Shown here: positions 7,029-9,298 of the stretch, one piece after another
How the letters are laid out: each line of letters begins with the position of its first letter
Position numbering within the stretch: position 1 is the stretch's first letter
From: JBDTMT01 sp033764095
Lineage (GTDB): Bacteria > Desulfobacterota > Binatia > HRBIN30 > CADEER01
Direction of reading: 5' to 3'
DNA: 9,298 nucleotides
Assembly: GCA_033764095.1 (NCBI GenBank)
Contig: JANRJF010000432.1
Span: 1 to 9,298 of the forward strand
The notes under the pieces: generated by a model
What the model saw: only the letters and a program-made list of their open reading frames with translations
Databases searched by the model: none
Told to the model about the DNA's origin: nothing
Program-made: the position numbers and the translations under genes

Positions 7029-7983
7029 GCGGCACCTCGCTCGGCGTCGTCGACGTCACCAGCTCGCGCGCCGCGTCGTGCGCGCGGTCCGCGTCGTCGG
7101 CCGTCGGCTGATGGCGGGCGAACTTCACCAGGTCGGCCTCGCTGAGAAACTGCGCCAGGCGCGCGCGCTGCGGCGGTGTCATCTGCGGATCGCGCTGCGC
7201 CGCCTGCAGGAACTCCTCGGTGGTCATCTCCGGCGCGCGCAGGCGGAAGCGCGCCTCCAGGTAGCCGCGCACGATCGCCGACAGGCGAACGTAGAACTCC
7301 TCCTGCCGTCCCTGCTCGACCAGGCGATCGGCGCGCAGGCGCGCCAGTGCTTCGAGCGCCAGCTCGTGCGGCGGCCGCACGATGATCGGACGCGTCCGGC
7401 GCGGCCGGTTCACCCAGTAGAAGAGCAGCGCGATCACGCCGATCAGCGCGGCGACGCCGAGCGCGATCCAGCCGAGCAGCGTGTAGTCGTGCGGCACCGC
7501 CACCGGGCCTTTGATGTCGCGCACGTCGGTCGCCGGGGTGCCGCTGGCCCGGTCGAGCAGGCTCTCGATGATCACCACCGCGTCCGGAGCCGTGGCGCTC
7601 TGCATCTCGCCGCCCGGCACCGTGTACTGCACGGTCGGCCCCGGGATGACGCGGTCGCCGGTCGCGTAGGTGACCAGCGTGTACCAGTGCTCCACCGCCA
7701 CCCGCCCGCCGGTCTGGCGTGGCTCGGCCTGACCGAAGTCGACGACCTGGAACTCGCCGATCTGCCCGCCGAGCGTCGGCACCACCAGCTCGACGTCCTT
7801 CGCCGCCTCGATGCGCAGCGTGTAGCGGAACGGCGTGCCGATGGTGACCGAACGCGGCTCGACCGCCGCCGTCACCGTGATCGGCGCGCCGGGCGCCACC
7901 GGCGTCTCGGCGCGCGCCAGCGGCACCAGGCCGATCAGCAACCCGAGCACCGCCAGCCGCGGCAGCTGCAGGCGGCGGCTCAT
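7015..7983 (-). CDS. Short BatD-like / DUF4381-like membrane protein of the Bat operon
   Basis: A 322-residue single-pass protein. Residues 1-25 form a signal peptide (LPRLAVLGLLIGLVPLARA|ETP). Residues 28-143 are a periplasmic beta-rich, Ig-like domain of BatD type (VTAAVEPRSVTIGTPFRYTL, then PGPTVQYTVPGGE). One helix spans about 169-191, followed by a basic NRPRRTRP stop, and a cytosolic helical domain (about 204-312) with the family-typical ALEALARLRADRLVEQGRQE, EFYVRLSAIVRGYLEARF and TTEEFLQAAQ segments, matching the DUF4381-like proteins usually found between DUF58 and BatA genes. ATG 7983 is chosen because it forms an ATGA overlap with the DUF58 stop; in-frame GTG 7989 would add two residues. 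Its 3' end overlaps batA by 14 nt. It likely links the cytosolic MoxR/DUF58 pair to the membrane VWA proteins; that role is inferred from context only. Confidence 0.88.
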
Positions 7984-8855
7984 CGCCACTTCTCCCGTGC
8001 GCGGAAGAAGCGCAGCAGCGGACCCGAATACGGCTGATCGGTGCGCACCGTGACGCTGTCGATGTCGAGGCTGCGCAGGAAGCGATCGCGCTCGGCGCGC
8101 GCCGCCGCCTGGCGGCGCGCGAACTCGACGCGCAGCCGAGGATCGCCGGTGTCGGCGATCACGGTCTCGCCGCTCTCCGGATCCTCCAGCGCGATCAGGC
8201 CGACGTCGGGCAGCTCCTGCTCGCGCGGATCCTCCAGGGCGACGGCGATGAGGTCGTGGCGCCGGTTGGCGACGCGCAGGGGGCGACGCAGCTCGGCGGC
8301 GAGGAAGTCGGAGAGCAGAAAGGCGACGCAGCGCCGCCGCACCACCTTCTCCAGGTGGTCGAGCGCCAGCGGGATGTCGGTCCCCTGCCCTTGCGGCTCG
8401 TGGTTGAGGATCTCGCGGATGACGCGCAGCACGTGGCGCGTCCCCTTGCGCGGCGGCACCGCCAGCTCGATGCGATCGCTGAAGATCACCAGGCCGACCT
8501 TGTCGTTGTTGGTGATCGCCGAGAAGGCGATCAGCGCGGCGATCTCCGCCGCCAGGTCGCGCTTCATCTGCCGCGTCGAGCCGAAACGGGTCGAGCCGCT
8601 GGCGTCGACCAGCAGCATCACCGTCAGCTCGCGCTCCTCGGTGAAGCGCTTGACGTGGGGCTCGCCGGTGCGCGCGGTGACGTTCCAGTCGATCGTCCGC
8701 ACCTCGTCGCCGGGCTGGTACTCGCGCACCTCGGCGAATTCCATGCCGCGGCCCTTGAAGACGCTGTGGTACTCGCCGGCGAACAGGTCGCTGACCAGAT
8801 GGCTGGTGCGGATCTGGATCTTCCGCACCGTCTTGAGCTGTTCACGCGTCAACAT
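7980..8855 (-). CDS. DUF58 family protein (MoxR-associated, VWA-like)
   Basis: A 291-residue soluble, cytosolic protein with no signal peptide or membrane helix. The DUF58 signature is clear: GRGMEFAEVREYQPGDEV (35-52), RTIDWNVTARTGEPHVKRF (53-71) and then the VWA-like strand VMLLVDASGS (79-88). MIDAS-type residues are present: DASGS (84-88), T159 in QGTDIPLAL and D183 in LLSDF, so the metal site appears intact. DUF58 proteins accompany MoxR AAA+ ATPases and are thought to act as their adaptor, but no activity is established. The ATG start fits the family N-terminus (LTREQLKTVRKIQIRTSHLV); no Shine-Dalgarno is visible, and an inverted repeat fills the 103-nt gap upstream. The stop overlaps the next gene as ATGA. 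Confidence 0.95.
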   Translation of the reverse strand: MLTREQLKTVRKIQIRTSHLVSDLFAGEYHSVFKGRGMEFAEVREYQPGDEVRTIDWNVTARTGEPHVKRFTEERELTVMLLVDASGSTRFGSTRQMKRDLAAEIAALIAFSAITNNDKVGLVIFSDRIELAVPPRKGTRHVLRVIREILNHEPQGQGTDIPLALDHLEKVVRRRCVAFLLSDFLAAELRRPLRVANRRHDLIAVALEDPREQELPDVGLIALEDPESGETVIADTGDPRLRVEFARRQAAARAERDRFLRSLDIDSVTVRTDQPYSGPLLRFFRAREKWR

Positions 8856-8876
8856 CAGAGCAGCGATGGCTATGCG

Positions 8877-8940
8877 CAGCGATGAGCGATGAGTGCCGGG
8901 CGATGAGGCTCAGAGGGCAGTGCCTCGTCGCTCATCGCTC
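8877..8940. repeat. Inverted repeat element in the MoxR-DUF58 gap, sister of 5925-6028
   Basis: CAGCGATGAGCGATGAGTG (8877-8895) is identical over 19 nt to 5924-5942. GAGCGATGAG (8884-8893) is matched by CTCATCGCTC (8931-8940), and CGATGAGGC (8901-8909) pairs with GCCTCGTCG (8922-8930) allowing one G·T, giving two alternative hairpins. It lies 22 nt upstream of the DUF58 start in the direction of transcription. The flanks carry further degenerate GCGATG/GCGCATCGCG units. Confidence 0.78.
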
Positions 8941-8958
8941 GTCGCGCATCGCGTGTTC

Positions 8959-9298
8959 TCAGGGGACGGGCACGCCGTCGAAGATGCGCTGGACGAGATG
9001 ATCGGCGGTCATCTCCTCCGCCTCGGCCTCGTAGGAGATCGTCAGGCGGTGGCGCAGCACGTCGGCGCCGATCGACTTCACGTCCTGCGGCGTCACGTAG
9101 CCACGGCCGTTGAGGAACGCGTGCGCCTTGGCGGCCAGCGTCAGGTAGAGCGTCGCGCGCGGCGAGGCGCCGTACTGGATGTAGGGTGCCAGGTTGAGGT
9201 TGAACGCCTTTGGGTCGCGCGTCGCCACCACCAGGTCGATGACGTACTCCTTCACCTTGTCGTCGAGGTAGATCGCGTCGACCAGGCTGCGCATCTTG
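8959..9298 (-). CDS. MoxR family AAA+ ATPase, C-terminal part (partial at the right edge)
   Basis: The last 112 or so residues of a MoxR-family AAA+ ATPase, first visible gene of the Bat operon; the Walker motifs and start lie outside the window. The visible part is the C-terminal lid: a helix VKEYVIDLVVATRDP, then YIQYGASPRATLYLTLAAKA, which holds the sensor-2 arginine in GASPRA, then GRGYVTPQDVKSIGADVLRHR and ISYEAEAE, ending IFDGVPVP. All are hallmarks of the family. MoxR ATPases work in the cytosol with VWA-domain partners in chaperone-like assembly or activation of clients. The frame is open to the window edge (the codon before the internal ATG at 9294 reads AAG). A 103-nt gap with an inverted repeat separates it from the DUF58 gene. 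Confidence 0.94.
   Translation of the reverse strand, partial: KMRSLVDAIYLDDKVKEYVIDLVVATRDPKAFNLNLAPYIQYGASPRATLYLTLAAKAHAFLNGRGYVTPQDVKSIGADVLRHRLTISYEAEAEEMTADHLVQRIFDGVPVP

Overview
The window is GC-rich, tightly packed bacterial DNA with two convergent gene groups. The left end (1-1247, + strand) holds the C-terminal third-or-less of a homodimeric-type pyruvate dehydrogenase E1 (aceE) and a RimJ/RimL-type GNAT acetyltransferase. The rest (1356-9298, - strand) is a Bat (Bacteroides aerotolerance-type) operon. The GC content, the AceE-type E1, the Bat layout with proteobacterial-style sequences, and the hairpin-forming intergenic repeats suggest an uncultured proteobacterium-like lineage (deltaproteobacterial or Binatota-like). 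That placement is a guess from sequence style, not a demonstrated assignment.

Reading the operon in its own direction (right to left), the order is: MoxR-family AAA+ ATPase (C-terminal end only, 8959-9298); DUF58 protein with a MIDAS-bearing von Willebrand A-like domain (7980-8855); short BatD-like/DUF4381-like membrane protein (7015-7983); BatA (6036-7028); a BatB-BatC fusion with a VWA domain, TPRs and a very glutamine-rich tail (3878-5917); and a BatD-BatE fusion with BatD Ig-like domains, TPRs and an SH3-like C-terminus (1356-3881). Three of the five junctions overlap by 4-14 nt, which implies translational coupling. The other two (MoxR/DUF58 and BatA/BatB) are gaps of about 100-120 nt, and both carry the same heptamer-based inverted repeat with an identical 19-nt core.

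The genes plausibly form one machine. Cytosolic MoxR ATPase and DUF58 would work with membrane-anchored BatA and BatBC, whose VWA domains are predicted periplasmic by the positive-inside rule. Periplasmic Ig-like (BatD), TPR and SH3 modules would handle client or envelope contacts. Bat/MoxR systems are linked in the literature to stress and oxygen tolerance and chaperone-like maturation, but the client is not known in general and nothing here identifies one.

The most interesting features are the two parallel fusions, each joining a Bat membrane protein to a TPR protein through what looks like a retained signal sequence. Next are the repeat elements in the only two operon gaps, and a 26-bp perfect palindrome that contains the stop codon of the acetyltransferase gene. 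No gap exceeds 300 bases. No RNA gene, CRISPR array or transposase was seen.
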